Below, piece by piece: positions 24,916-36,785 of a stretch of 64,000 nt of DNA; position 1 is the stretch's first letter; each line of letters opens with the position of its first letter. The notes beneath the pieces are model-generated. The model was not told the origin of the DNA. It worked only from the letters and a program-made list of their open reading frames with translations, and ran no database searches. The translations under genes and the position numbers were made by a program. The DNA comes from Acridotheres tristis (Eukaryota; Chordata; Aves; Passeriformes; Sturnidae), in NCBI GenBank assembly GCA_037013685.1, contig CM072897.1:15422643-15486642 (forward strand). The letters run 5' to 3'.

Positions 24916-27889
24916 AACTCCTAAGTGCCAATCAGAGGGAACAAACATTTCCCTCTCACTAATACAGCCTTCAACATTGCAAGGGCATTCTGTTGGCTCA
25001 CCTTCAATTTGCTGTTCACTGGGATTCAAGGTTCTACTAACACAGAGGCTTTGCATTTGCCTTTGTAAAGTTTTATTAAGTAAACTTTTATTATTTTATT
25101 TATTGTTGTTCAGTGGGCCTCTGCCTACTGTAAAACTGTTCCGATGTCTTTGAGGATCAATCAACTTCCACCTCAATGAGTAGGTGTTACATTAGAAATG
25201 GAAATGAAGATCTCACATCACAGAAAACAGTGCTAGGAGAGCATTTTTACAGGAAAATTTGTCCAGCACTGCACTTTTGACATTCCTGTGTTTTCAAACA
25301 GTATCACAAGAAGCTTTGGCTACTATTAGCAGGGACTTCATCTCTGATGAATAAAACTGAGTTACTTCATTTCTTTCCCTGGTTTGAAGCTGCCTGGGAT
25401 AGAAAAAATAGCAATACAAAAAAATGATGGTTGAGGACAACACAAAATGTTAAGTGCATTCACCTGCCCATAACAGACAGTGTATTATACTTAAGGTTAC
25501 ACTGCCTAGAACTTGGTAGCTATTTCTGCAGCACTTTCCATCTTAACATTCAAGTGACTTGAACATTAAAAACCATAAACTTCAGCAGCCTTAGGAAGCA
25601 CGGAAGCACTCTCCTCTCTAACAAATAAGCTAGTGCCTAAGATCTGTGTGATGTGCAAAGCATGAACCTCCAGATGTGACAAACACCATTTTTCCTTTTG
25701 GTTGGGTTCTGGTTTCCTCCCCCTCACCCACAGTCTGATGGCAGGGTTGATTTCCAGAAGAAAATGAGTCACAGCTGGTTGTCTGGGCTGCACATTTCCT
25801 CATCCTTTAATTGCTCATGTACTGGTAGCAGTGGATATGCACCACATATCAGGAAGACATTAAATAATACCTTCCATAGAAAGGATAACAGACCCATACT
25901 TCACACATCAATATAATTTTCTGCTTGTCCTCTCTTTCTCTTTTTCTTCCTATAACATAATTTTACAGATAAGGAACAGTACAAAAGGCTCCAATAACGA
26001 TAAGACACTCACTAATTTTGATTGCTTAAGCTCAGACAGTTCCTGACCTAATTCTGAAAAATGCTGAAAAAGCAACAGCTCCTATAATAGAAAATGGAAG
26101 CAGCCACTTTTCTTCAGTTCAGGTTCTTGTTGCCTCAGATGACATTTCAAAAACTGAAGCAGATAAAGACCCTAAAGACCCTTATCCAGCATAGAAGACT
26201 ATCTAGATCAATCTCAGGATTTATGGGGATCTAGACCATGGTTAATGGGTGTTTCTGAAAACTCAAGCCTCGATGGTATATTATATACCATGTACCTATG
26301 TACAGTAATTTACTTCACATGCAAATTTCCTCCTAGTGGAATTAGAGAGCTAGGGACAGCTTCTTGTTGCTCTCAGAGAGGCAGAGCTGAAACCAGGACA
26401 CTGGATTCCTTTGCTATGGAATCACATTCACTTTCCAACCAAGCTGAAAGAGCTGATGGCACATTTAGAATCACTTGGGAGCAGTCTGACAAATCAGGCC
26501 CTTGTCTCATCTTAGGACTCTGCAAATGCATAGGTCTTCCAAGCTAAGAAAAGAAAATTGATTTCTTGACTTGTGGTTCTTTGAAACATGGGGGAGGTAA
26601 AATCTGAATTCTAAAAAATAGGACTATGAATATAATAATAAACAAAGATTGTATGGAGACTGAACTTCATAACTGTTTTAGGTACACTAAAACAGAATAA
26701 TCAAAATGTTACTCTGGATACAAAGCTAAGCCTCTAAAAACGTTCTATGACTTCTATTTTGAGGATAATGACAACAAATTAATTACAATGATGTTGTCTC
26801 AGCACACTCAGAAGTGACTTTCCTTTCAGACAGACAGAAAACCATAACTCTTTCCAGTCCTCACAGTCGTCGTAATAAATCAGACGACAGAAAGGATTAC
26901 ACTGCACTTTATATGATTATTTTACAAACCAGCTTTGCTGAATCTTTTTCCATTTTCTGTGCATCATCAGCCCTGTGAAATGACTTCTCACTGGTCTCAG
27001 ACTTGTCTATGTGACAAAGCACTTCCTTGTCCTAAAGTAAAACACCTGGTAGCCTAGACTGACAAATGATATAAAGTGACAGAGTATTCACACCACATGA
27101 CCATTATGATCAATTTATTTGAATAATCAGGTCAAGATTTTTTCTTCATTTTCCCTATATTTTCATTATTTTCCAAGCCCTCTGTTTCTATTCAAACAAT
27201 TAGATGTCATAAATAAAATGCCTTCAAATATTTTCTTTTAAATATGGTCTGGAATGTTTTTTCCTATGTCTAAACCAGTCTGAAACTCTCTGTACATCCA
27301 TACAGTTATTTTTGCTCTGTAATAAAAACGTAATGCTAACTCTGCTCTTGGAACCACAAACTGGAGCTAGAGTGGAGCACCAAGAGTTGAGCTGGACAGA
27401 CTGGGAAGATGCTCGGGACCTCCTAGGTGTGAACACAGTCTAAACCTAGACTCAAAATGCAAACCAGACCAATTTCAGAGGTAGAACCATTGTCATTGAT
27501 GGTGGCCCCCCCTGAAGATGGGATTCAGGCTGGGTGACTTTAACATATACTGCATAACCACAGGCAGAAATCAGCTTCAGCCTCACAAAACTAAAAGCAA
27601 GTGGGGTTTTGACATAGATTTCAATGAGAACAGGATCTCAGAAGAATTACACAATGTTTTGTTGTCATTTCATTTTGAGTAAAATCATTATTTCAGTATT
27701 CAATACACCATTTGTGTCAATGCATTACCATGTCTCAAACAAAAACAGTTAAATAAATCCAGAACATTTTCATATTTATGAGCAACTAAAGGCTGCAAGA
27801 AAGAATGTTTCTTACTTAGCTAATAACAAAGGTCTTGAAAGGGTAGTGAAAAAAAGAGAGAAGCAAAAAATTAGAGCATAAACAAAATG
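24916..27889. other. Unique sequence, no gene seen
   Basis: No gene, repeat family or CpG enrichment is recognised. The 100-codon plus-strand frame at 26245-26547 and the 75-codon minus-strand frame at 25566-25793 have no supporting splice context or family match. Confidence 0.5.
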
Positions 27890-28560
27890 AATAATTTAAT
27901 GACAAGTTAGCACGGATGTCTTGAACTGCCTCACTGGATACCGACCCACAAAACACCGATCTGAGAACTGAAAGAACGAGATTGTAGCTCTGGAAGTCGC
28001 TTATTTCTGCTTCCCACCGCAAGCCAGTATCTGCAACCGGTGACAAAAAACCTGCTCCCTGCTTGGGTAACCAAGGAATGTCTGAAGAGCAGATGTTCTG
28101 GAAGCTCTGCTAATATTTAACATACTAAATGATGGAACAAGGCTTCCTACCCTGCTTCATCATTCCCGAGTAGAAGAAGCAATCAGTTCTAAGTAGGAAA
28201 TAACTGAATTGCTATCAATTCTAGAAACGGAGAACGACAGACTTCCCTGAGATGCTTTGGGAATGTATCAGTTCTCTAATTCACAGCACTGGGCTCGGCT
28301 GCAAAGCTCCAAGCAGAGGATGCCCAGTCCTGCATCCACCGTGCGGGATCCCTGGAAAGTGCTCCCACCCCCAAAACTCGGCGCTCGCCACTCGCCGCCT
28401 TTCGGGTGCCACCGGCGCCACCTGGTGCTGCTCTGCAGCTCGTGTTTCCTCGGGAATGCACCGGAATGCTGTCCGTCCTCCCGCCAGAAATACAGGCATG
28501 GCTAGTATTTAATACACTGCCGTGCGGGAAAGGTCAAATATGTTCATCTTGACGCGCAAT
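27890..28560. promoter_or_regulatory. CpG-rich patch, possible promoter or CpG-island remnant
   Basis: CpG dinucleotides are scattered from about 27910 and become dense at 28325-28555, where I count roughly twenty in about 300 bases. An example is CTCGGCGCTCGCCACTCGCC. The flanks are AT-rich and almost CpG-free. Four overlapping open frames at 28252-28512, on both strands, are a by-product of the GC content. There is no TATA box. Weak minus-strand donors exist at about 28434 and 27930, so a leftward first exon is conceivable and would suit the candidate coding exon at 20.8 kb. That link is inference. Confidence 0.35.
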
Positions 28561-30085
28561 TAATTGTCCAGAAGATGTTTAAAAATCTCTCTGTATGAAA
28601 AGGAATTTATTCGGCCAGTGACCTTTCCTAAACCCTGATGTACTGGTATTGTACACCATGATGTTGGCTCTGCTTGTAAAAAATGCTTTTCAAATTAAAC
28701 AAGTAAATAAAATACACAAAATAAATTTGGACCAGTTAGCAGTAATGGTGTTAACAGAAATGTGCACTTGAATACATTTTGGTGCCAGAAGAACAAGACA
28801 GTATGAAGGATGAGTTAGCTGCAAGATAACTGTAAAGATAAGACGTAGAACAGGTTTCAATGTAAAATAAGGGACTGAGAATCAGATATTCTCTTCCTGT
28901 CCCTGATTTTCAATGGGACCACATGCAAGTCACCCCATATCTTGAATGTCTTGGTTTCTTTACCTGAATAAAAGAAGCAATCATATACACCTATGCAAAG
29001 ACACTGAATTTCATTATATTTGTAAATCAGTCGGAGTTCTTCCTTGGATACAAGTATGATTTGCAAAGTGCTTGAGCAAACAATCCCTACATTTTAAAGA
29101 ATATGCTCAGCTGAACTGACATACCCACAGTTCTCTATGGTAATGGGTTCAAAGTTTTGCAAGATGTTTTAAGTACTTTCCCAACATTAATGAAACTTTT
29201 TACAGAAGAGAAGGGAAAAGGAAACCTCACTCCAGGGAAACCCAAACTCCAAAGGGTGATAATTTAAAAGGGATGGCTACAAAACCTTAACATCTCATTT
29301 CAGAGTTCATCACCAGAAGAAAGAAAAGGGAGAAATACAAATATAATACTACGATCCCCCTTCTCTGCATTATAACTCTACCACTTAGAGGTTTCTTTAT
29401 TTCAGTTGAATTTACCCATGACACATGATGGAGTCCAGGAACAACTCTAGCACACCTTAGCAAGCAGTGAATCAGCATGTTGTAGGTGACCTCGTCTGAC
29501 AGAGCTTAGCACCTGTCAGTGTATTGCTGATTCCTGTTCATTGTCATTGCATAACTCACAGAGTCCTGTGACATTCCAGTGACTTTTGCCATTATGCTGG
29601 ATGTTTTCTGACTGTAGTGTTTTATCTTCTGTTGACCGATATTTGTTAAGAAAGGTGCATTAAACCAGTGAAACCTAATTAAATTGGAGGAGATTTGAAA
29701 ACACAGATGAGGAGAAAAATCCATTGCTGCCATCTGCCTATCAGGCACTAGATAAAAAAGCAACTGTGCTTTTTGCTGCCAATCTCTGTAGAAGAAGGGG
29801 GCAATCCCTTAAAGTTTTCACCAATTTCCTTGTGATTGGCAACAGGAGCTGCTGTCGTGCTTATGCCAAAGATACCTCCACATACTCTCACAGGCTGTTA
29901 GGAGCACCTCATCCCTCTTATCTGTTGATCATGACATCAGCTGCAGTTCATGCTCAGTGGTGAGATGTGCCAAGTTAATCACTGGAAACAAACAGCTTCT
30001 GGGCAGCTACAGATCAATCCTCTACCAGCAACACCCAGACCTGAGAGCCAGCAGCCTGCCGTGCTGAGTGGCAAAGGGAAGTTAC
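28561..30085. other. AT-rich unique sequence, no gene seen
   Basis: I see no gene or recognised repeat. The open frames at 28857-29963 are 63 to 85 codons long, lie on both strands and are unremarkable. Confidence 0.5.
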
Positions 30086-30220
30086 CTGTGACAGATCCAT
30101 TAGCCAGATTTGGTCCAGGGGCAATTTCAGAATTCCCACCTTTACCAGCTCCATCAGTGGCAGGCTCCCCATTTCTGCTAGGAATATTTATCACAGCAAT
30201 ACCTTCCAGATGACCAACCC
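30086..30220 (-). other. Candidate coding exon, phase 1-1, unidentified
   Basis: On the minus strand a 135-base segment lies between an acceptor GTGTGGCAG and the strong donor CACAG|GTAACT. Exactly one frame is open: 44 codons flanked by a two-base entry and a one-base exit, so the exon is symmetric (phase 1-1), as is common for modular extracellular exons. The peptide begins VGHLEGIAVINIPSRNGEP and later contains GAGKGGNSEIAPGPNLANGS; it has no Cys or Trp. The phrase LEGIAVINIPS resembles the LEGIA-x-LNIPS phrase of the diacylglycerol kinase accessory domain, but the residues after it do not continue that match, so I do not assign it. The pyrimidine tract before the acceptor is poor, which lowers confidence. 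Confidence 0.3.
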
Positions 30221-30717
30221 CTGCCACACAGATCTTTAGAGATCTGACAAATTATGGTGGATTTCCTTTGCTGCAACTTAAATTCCAAAAAGTAACACTG
30301 GATCTTTCTTTTCCCTCCTTCACAATCCCTAACCTTTTCAAAGTTGGGATCACATGAGTCAGCTATCTCTCTCCAGACTACAAAGTCTCAGAGAGACCAA
30401 TAAAGATAAAACCTGCTCCAAATCACAAATGCTGGAATCAAATGAGCAAAGCAAGACAATCAAACACTACAATCCCAGCTGACCTTGCAGTAATAGGATC
30501 ACACCAAGATTAGTCTATGTCATAGATTAAGCCCAGTGAAGTAAGCTTTTTGCAGTCAGCTAAGACTGTGTGTTTACTCACTAAGCTGGGAAAAACTCAG
30601 GAGTGTAAAATGTGTATTAGCTGGAACAGAGAATCTAGACTGCAGCTACATCCACGTTTAACACAATTATTGCTGCAACACTGACTTCAAGGTGCATTCA
30701 GAAAGGAAAAACTCTTT
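30221..30717. other. Unique sequence, no feature seen
   Basis: No gene or repeat is recognised between the candidate exon and the LTR. No retroviral internal sequence or primer binding site is evident next to the LTR edge. Confidence 0.5.
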
Positions 30718-31074
30718 TGATGCCTAAAGAGGCTACATGGAACAGAGGTTAGACAGTGTTAAAGGAATAAACCAGGCATTTATTAAAAGGCTTTCAAAGG
30801 ATACACCCTGAGCAGTACAAGAGCCTGGCTATGGCTCCACCCAAGATGGATGGCATGTCACGAGTTTTCACACTTTCATAGGTTTAAGCTCATTTACATA
30901 TTGGGGTTAATTGTCCAATTACAGCTTCAGGTTATGAAGTCCCATCCTCCCAGATTGCTCTCCTCAATTCACTGTTGTTTACACTTTTTGGGCCCGAAGC
31001 TGCAACGGTGCCCTTGGTTCTCAGGCTGGAATAGGACTTTTTTGGCTAACTAAACTGAAGAGAACGTGCTAACA
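30718..31074 (-). mobile_element. Solo LTR of a songbird-type endogenous retrovirus
   Basis: I recognise this by memory of a repeat common in songbird genomes; I have not run a search. In minus orientation a polyadenylation signal AATAAA (complement at 30779-30784) lies near the left end, as expected in the R region. The segment starts TGATGCC and ends GCTAACA on the plus strand, giving TG...CA termini, and is flanked by CTTT on both sides (30714-30717 and 31075-31078) as a possible 4-bp target duplication. Similarity may continue to about 31195, in which case the right edge and the duplication are wrong. No gag, pol or env coding sequence is next to it. The 67-codon frame at 30850-31053 is an artefact of the LTR. 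Confidence 0.55.
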
Positions 31075-34000
31075 CTTTTATATAAAGTTTAGAGTTATAT
31101 ACTAATGCAGTACATAATCTGGAAAATATGGAAGCTAAAACTTAAGGCATCACTTTAAATAGGTTTTTAAACTATATTGTTTGACTTATGAAACTCTTAG
31201 ACTCTCCCACTTCACATTTTGACAGTCAACTTTTTGTCTGAGCAAAGCAGTGCAGACAGCTCCCAGAAGAGACCTCCTGCACACCAGCAGAAAGATGCCT
31301 TGCAGGCAGCAGGAGAGCCTTCCTTCGGCTGGCAGAGCAAGATTCCATTCCGACTGCAAACAACAGGAAACTCTGTGCTGTGGCAGCTCTGAGAAGGAGC
31401 AGCATAACCACCGTGCTTCCCTGCCCACGAGCACAGCAGCTGGTGACTGCTCAGCTGCACTGTGCCAGCCTCTCCTCGCTGAGCACTGCGACCACAGCTC
31501 ACTGCACCACGAATGTCTGGGGTTTGGGGTTTGTTTCCTGCCCAGCACCACTGAACCACGACTTGTCCAACCAGTGAAAGTAATGGCGTTTGTCCATCTG
31601 TGCTCAGGGACTGAGGTAGAGCTGGAGGCATTTTCTTCCTCACAGGAAACCCCTTTCTGGTGCATACATCACACTTCTCTAGAAAACATGTTTATGCATC
31701 TGCACATCTTTAGGAGCTACCCATGCTGCCACCTCAGTCCAAGCTGCTCACACTCATTTTTGCAGACTTCTCTCCTTCACCTCTCTTAATTAAAATGGAT
31801 TCCAGGGTATCTAGTTTGAATTTTTATCAAAATTATCAACATACAACTGAAAAAAGGAAACTGGGGGTGTTACACAGAAATAAACCATGTGTTGGCAGGG
31901 TTTTCTCACATTCCTTTGTTTTTCTACTCGTGGAAACAATCACAGCTTAGTGTCCCCTGATAACACGGCTGACAGCTGTACCTGGGCAGACTGGGTAACC
32001 CGGAGCTGAGCTGACAGACACTGTTCAGCTGAAGGCACAGTGTAAGTGCCACCAAAACCAGGCTGTGCAAAACCCTGGACAGTCACCACTGCAGGAACAC
32101 CGGAACAGCAACGTCCCTGCCTGCACAGCAGAGTTCTACATGTCACCACTATATCCTGCAATTGCTGCTGAACTTACCAAGCTGTCTCAACAGATGAAAG
32201 TGCAAAATTTCAAATTTACACATCCACTTAGTTGCAAACATACATACGTGTATACCCAGCCAACATATATCTGATTAAGTGCACCCAAAGTAGTCTTCCC
32301 CACGTGCCCTCAAAAAATTTCATCTTCATGTACTCCAGAACAGAATTACATTGAAATGAAGGCTTCATGAAATATCTTACAAGTTGGTCTTGAGATAAAA
32401 TTTGAAAATAATGAAATCCAAGACTAGTTTGACAGAAAATGAAGAAAAATTTTTGACTATGAAAAAAAATTTTAGTTCATTATAAAGTACCCGTTTGTGC
32501 TGTGCAAAAGAACATTTCAGATGTTTGTTCCCCTTAACAATTACTACAGCTTTTGGGGCCCAATCTTTACAGGTGTTAAATTCTCCACAAAGAATTTGCC
32601 ATAGTTCAGAAACAAAAGCAGTGCATATTTTAGGACTTAGAGTTAGGCATAGATTGGCTTCATGCCAGGCCTCAGCAGTAGGCTGAATTCCATCTTTAAT
32701 GAAGTTGGTATGAACTAGGCTTTTCCAGGATCTGTAAGTTTGGGCCTACTGTTAAATTAGAAAATTGTTGTTATATTGTTTCACTGCAGCCAACTAATTC
32801 TCAGCATATCCATATTTGAATCAGAATTTTGACATTTGTTTTTGGAGGCAATAAGCAGATTAAACAGAACTCAGTGAACACTGAAGACCTATTTTATAGG
32901 ACACATCTAATTGTAATTGTGAATGAAAAGAATTTCCAAACTGAACAAGGAAGAAACATGGTGATAAGGCAACTTGAATCACTGCTATTTTTCAGACGAA
33001 ATCTTGGCCTCAGCTTGACACAAAAGGTTTTAAATTAGTTGTGATGGGAAGGCGTTTCAAGCAAGTCTGACAAGTGGCTTCAATGGAGACAAGACTGAGA
33101 GAGAGCACTTGTATCTTTGAACACACACATATGCAATTAGTCCTGATGACTACATCCCCAATTGACTCCATTTGCAAACACTTTCCTTGATAATGCATTA
33201 CTCTTGCTTAGCTTAACCCATATTTTATCCAAGTTGTCCTTGGAGAAAAGCCAGATTCTTGGAAGAACTGCCCACAACTTACTTCTGAACTTTTAATTTC
33301 CAAACTTGTGTGGTCTGATGAAAGGGTGAAGGCATATGTTGGTTATCATTCAGCTTGGTATTACTAGCATAAAACTGTATATCAAGAAAGATTTCTGCAG
33401 CAAAACTAATAAGAAATTTCCAACAGAGAGGTACTTTGAAGAATTTCCCATTGACACCCCTGAAACTGGTAGCTAGGGCTGCAAAGAGAATGTCTGAACT
33501 GCAGTTTATATTTATGCACACATATGGTTGCATGGATGATCAGCAAAAGAGTGAGTCCTCACAAACAAAGGCAGATGGCCATAAGACTGAGGTTTTACTG
33601 CTGCCACTGAGCTCTCCTTGGAGTTGATACAGCCACACTCAGCAGAGCTTCCCACAGTGCACTGTGCCCCTGCAAAACTCCCAAGCTCTCATCTCAGGAA
33701 CAGTCAGGGCTAGGCAATTTCTCACCTCAGCCTCTCAAGGCCCAGCCCAACTAATGACTAAGTCCCTGCCACGCTGCATTTCTGCAGCCACATAATCAAT
33801 ACAGATATGAAGAAAGCTACTCTGTTGATCTGATTTGATTTTGTTATGTGTTCACCTCAAAGTAACTGTGACCATAAAAGATTCCAGTGTGGTTGGTAAA
33901 GTAAGACGAACTGCAAATGCTCAGAGCTCTATCCCTTTGTTTCAGATCAAGGAGTACTGAAGAGAAAATGATGACAGTGAAACAAAAATAACACCAGTTA

Positions 34001-36059
34001 AACAGTTAATTTGGAATCTTTGCCATACATCATGCTTACAGCATCAAGCATTTTTCATTCATCATCTATTTCTTCTACTGTTCTGTGTATCAGCAATGTT
34101 TTGTCCTACAAGTATAATGAGTACTAAAACCCCTGAAATTCAATAAAGCATTTAACAAGTACATAACAAAACATATATGTACCTCTGTACTTTCTCCTCA
34201 AGCATCCATCAGATGGTTAAAAATTAACTTTCATTATTCATTTTGAAGAAAAAGAATCTCTCTTTTCTATTACAGACCAGATAGAGAACATTTTGACATA
34301 TAAAAATATTATTGTTTTTTAAAAAGCGCTCAGATTTAAACTCCTTAGCATGAAGGAGTATCAGAAGACACAACAGAAGAGACCTCTCTTAGACCTCTCT
34401 AGCCACCTCTTGGGAGAAAAACACAGGCAGCTCTCATCTCCCTCAAAGCAGAATTAGCCTTATTTAACTTTTTGCTTTGCAAAAGATCTTTGACCCAAGC
34501 AAATGGCCACTAGAACAGTGGTAGAAAAGACAACCACATTTATTTTCTCACCTGCACCCAATCTGCACCCATTTATCTTACTTGTTTCCTTAACACAGAA
34601 AAATGAGAAGCACCTACCTTGTCAGACTTGAAGAAAGCACCTCATTCTTGGCGTGTGTGTTAGTTAGACGTAGCAAGATAATGTTCTGTCTAAAATCAAA
34701 GTATTCTCCATAGCCTTTAGCATGTAGAGGTTCTTTTAGCTCTGGTAGAGGATGTGCAAATGTCTGCTCAGGATATTACTAAAGGCTAATTCCTAATTCC
34801 CTTGAGTAAGCCTGCTTGCTGCTACGGACTACTACAAGCTTTATTCCTATTAGAGACTTAGTGGTTGCCAAAGGTGACAGTGCTGTGTCACAGATAATCA
34901 CGAAAGTGATATGGTAAAGGGTTCCTGAAAGTTTAGCTTTGAGTAAAAAGATCCAAGTTTTAAGTCTGTAGCTGTTTAAGCCTCAGAACCAAACATGTAT
35001 TTATGTTTCACTTTTGCAGTATTAGCTGATAGGCAATAAGGTCGTGTACCCCTTCCATGCATGAGCCAAACTGGCACTCAGAGAATCAGTGACAGCAGCA
35101 ATGATACCATTCCCTACAGGGCAGCAATGATGAGAAGGTCAAGCCATGTCAGAAAAAGCAGTGCTCGTTTTCAGTGTTCAATTTTGGGTGTAGTCTATCT
35201 AATCTTTTCTAACCAAATAACTTAAGAGCCAAGGCTGGTAACCAAACAAGGGAACAAATTCCAGGAGGGGTTAACACCTGAAACTCTACCCACAGCAGGA
35301 ACAAGAACAATGGTACTGACTGGAGACATTGTTTGATGTTCCAGCTACTTTAAAAGAGACCAGTACCCCACAGCCTGGCTGTAATCAATATGAAACTCTC
35401 ACAAACTACCTGGAAATGTCAATAGTCAGTAAGGCATCGTCCAAAGCATATGTGAGCATGGGCACGAATTTACTGACATTCTGCATCACAACTTGTGTTT
35501 CTGTAAGGGAAATTCTGTATTTTATGTACATTTTGACAAAAATCTAAATGAGGTATTTTTGTTGTAGGCTGACTTCTCTCATGGTTAAGTATGTTGTTTA
35601 AACAAACTATTTTGTGACATTTCACTTAGGTATCACAAGCAATCTTTGCAGGACAGAGTGCCAGGTAAGAAGCTGTCTTGCAAATAAACCTTCCATTCTT
35701 TTTTTTTTTTTTTTTTTTGTAAGAAAAAAAAAAGATTAATGTGATGGGCAGGTGAGTTTCCAAAAACGTGACAGGAGAGCCATAGAAGTTCTCAAAGTCT
35801 ATCAGTAGCCACTGAGTTCTTATATAAAATGCACAGAATAAGACTCCTGTATAACTGAAATTACTCTGTGGCCTGCAACTTTTGTAACAATGTTTTAGTT
35901 CCTATAACTAGCAAACCATTTTAAATTAATCCACTTATTAATTATATTATTTAGCTTTCACTAAACTACCTTCAGAGTTCTATTTTCTGCACAGCAGCAC
36001 ATGCCATAAAAGACAACATTATATAGATTTGTACACTGTTCCAAATACAACTGACTTCA
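31075..36059. other. Unique sequence with one moderately GC-rich part
   Basis: The part at 31200-31680 is moderately GC-rich and carries overlapping long frames on both strands (179 codons at 31250-31789 plus; 159 codons at 31186-31665 minus), which argues against either being coding. The rest is AT-rich. A T20 run followed by an A10 run lies at 35699-35733. No gene is recognised. Confidence 0.5.
35699..35733. repeat. T20 / A10 homopolymer inverted repeat
   Basis: Twenty T residues (35699-35718) are followed by GTAAG and then ten A residues (35724-35733). The two runs are complementary and could form a hairpin. A strong donor-like CAG|GTGAGTTT follows at about 35750. The T run could be the reverse of a poly-A tail of an inserted retrocopy, but I see no recognisable retrocopy beside it. 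Confidence 0.8.
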
Positions 36060-36570
36060 GTACTTTCGTGCGTCCTAGAAACAACCAGAAAGCTCGTAAT
36101 TAATGCAACCACAAACAAACCTTTAATTATTCTTTACACTTTCCGCACGCTGGATGGTTCCCAGCTGGTTTCTCAGAGCCCGATGACACACACCGAGTCC
36201 TTGGGGTTTAGGCACGTTTCCTTTTTCCCCCCACCCTGCCTTGTGCGCAGCCAAGCGGAGCCACAGCATTCCCGGCAGATGGCGGGGGCGAGCCGGCTCC
36301 GAGCGGGGAAAGGCGGATCTGCGAGCTGCCTCTGCTCCACACTCGCCTTTTCTTCTCACCGTCACAGCTTGGCAGCGGTACGAATTCCCTGCTTAAGTAT
36401 TTACCAGTCGCAGATGTTACTGAGCTGCAAAAACGTGGATCTATCTCCATCCAAAATGAAGGTGAAGTGATACATTTCATTGAGCCAGTCTGGCAGCAAT
36501 TCCCAAAGACAAAGAAAAGGGTAGAACGCATCTGATTCCATCCCAGAACAAGACTCAAGAAGAGCGTGAG
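36060..36570. promoter_or_regulatory. CpG-rich patch, possible CpG island
   Basis: About two dozen CpG dinucleotides fall within some 500 bases, densest at 36250-36390 (for example GCGGGGGCGAGCCGGCTCCG). The surrounding DNA is AT-rich with very few CpGs. Such patches in bird genomes usually mark promoters or first exons. There is no TATA box. Both strands carry open frames through the core, so direction is undecided: plus-strand acceptor and donor-like sites exist, and a minus-strand donor GACG|GTGAGAAG lies at about 36359. Confidence 0.45.
36251..36535 (+). other. Candidate coding exon ending in a stop, 94 codons
   Basis: One of the best acceptors in the window, a pyrimidine tract with TTTCCTTTTTCCCCCCACCC and then GCGCAG, ends at 36250. 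From 36251 a frame stays open for 94 codons to a TGA at 36533-36535. After a Gly/Pro-rich start the translation looks protein-like, including SLLKYLPVADVTELQKRG and IHFIEPVWQQFPKTKKR. There is no in-frame ATG, so it would have to be an internal or terminal exon. After the TGA the same frame is open again to a TAA at 36784. The minus strand also has a 116-codon frame across this part, and a CpG patch is an unusual place for a last exon. I recognise no family. Confidence 0.25.
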
Positions 36571-36785
36571 GATTTATGGGAGACAGAAGAGGATCAATAA
36601 CCCGAATTTCCAGAGGATCCTGAACTTTTTATTGCAGAATGAAACACAGCTTCCAACAGCAAAGAGGAGTAACGTGTTCTCTGAAAGTTTTAATTCCTTA
36701 GTTGCATCCTCAACTACAGTGATCCTTTTCTTAGGATGCTGGATTAACAATGCAGTATGTGCCAAATGCAATCGTAATTTCTAAT

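Noticed and set aside
24525..25153. Open frames of 61 to 87 codons near 24.5-25.1 kb
   Set aside because: The left ones lie in a degraded CR1 copy, and the others straddle its edge without splice signals.
30086..30220. Assignment of the candidate exon to a diacylglycerol kinase
   Set aside because: Only about eleven residues resemble the accessory-domain motif, and the Gly/Trp residues that should follow are missing.
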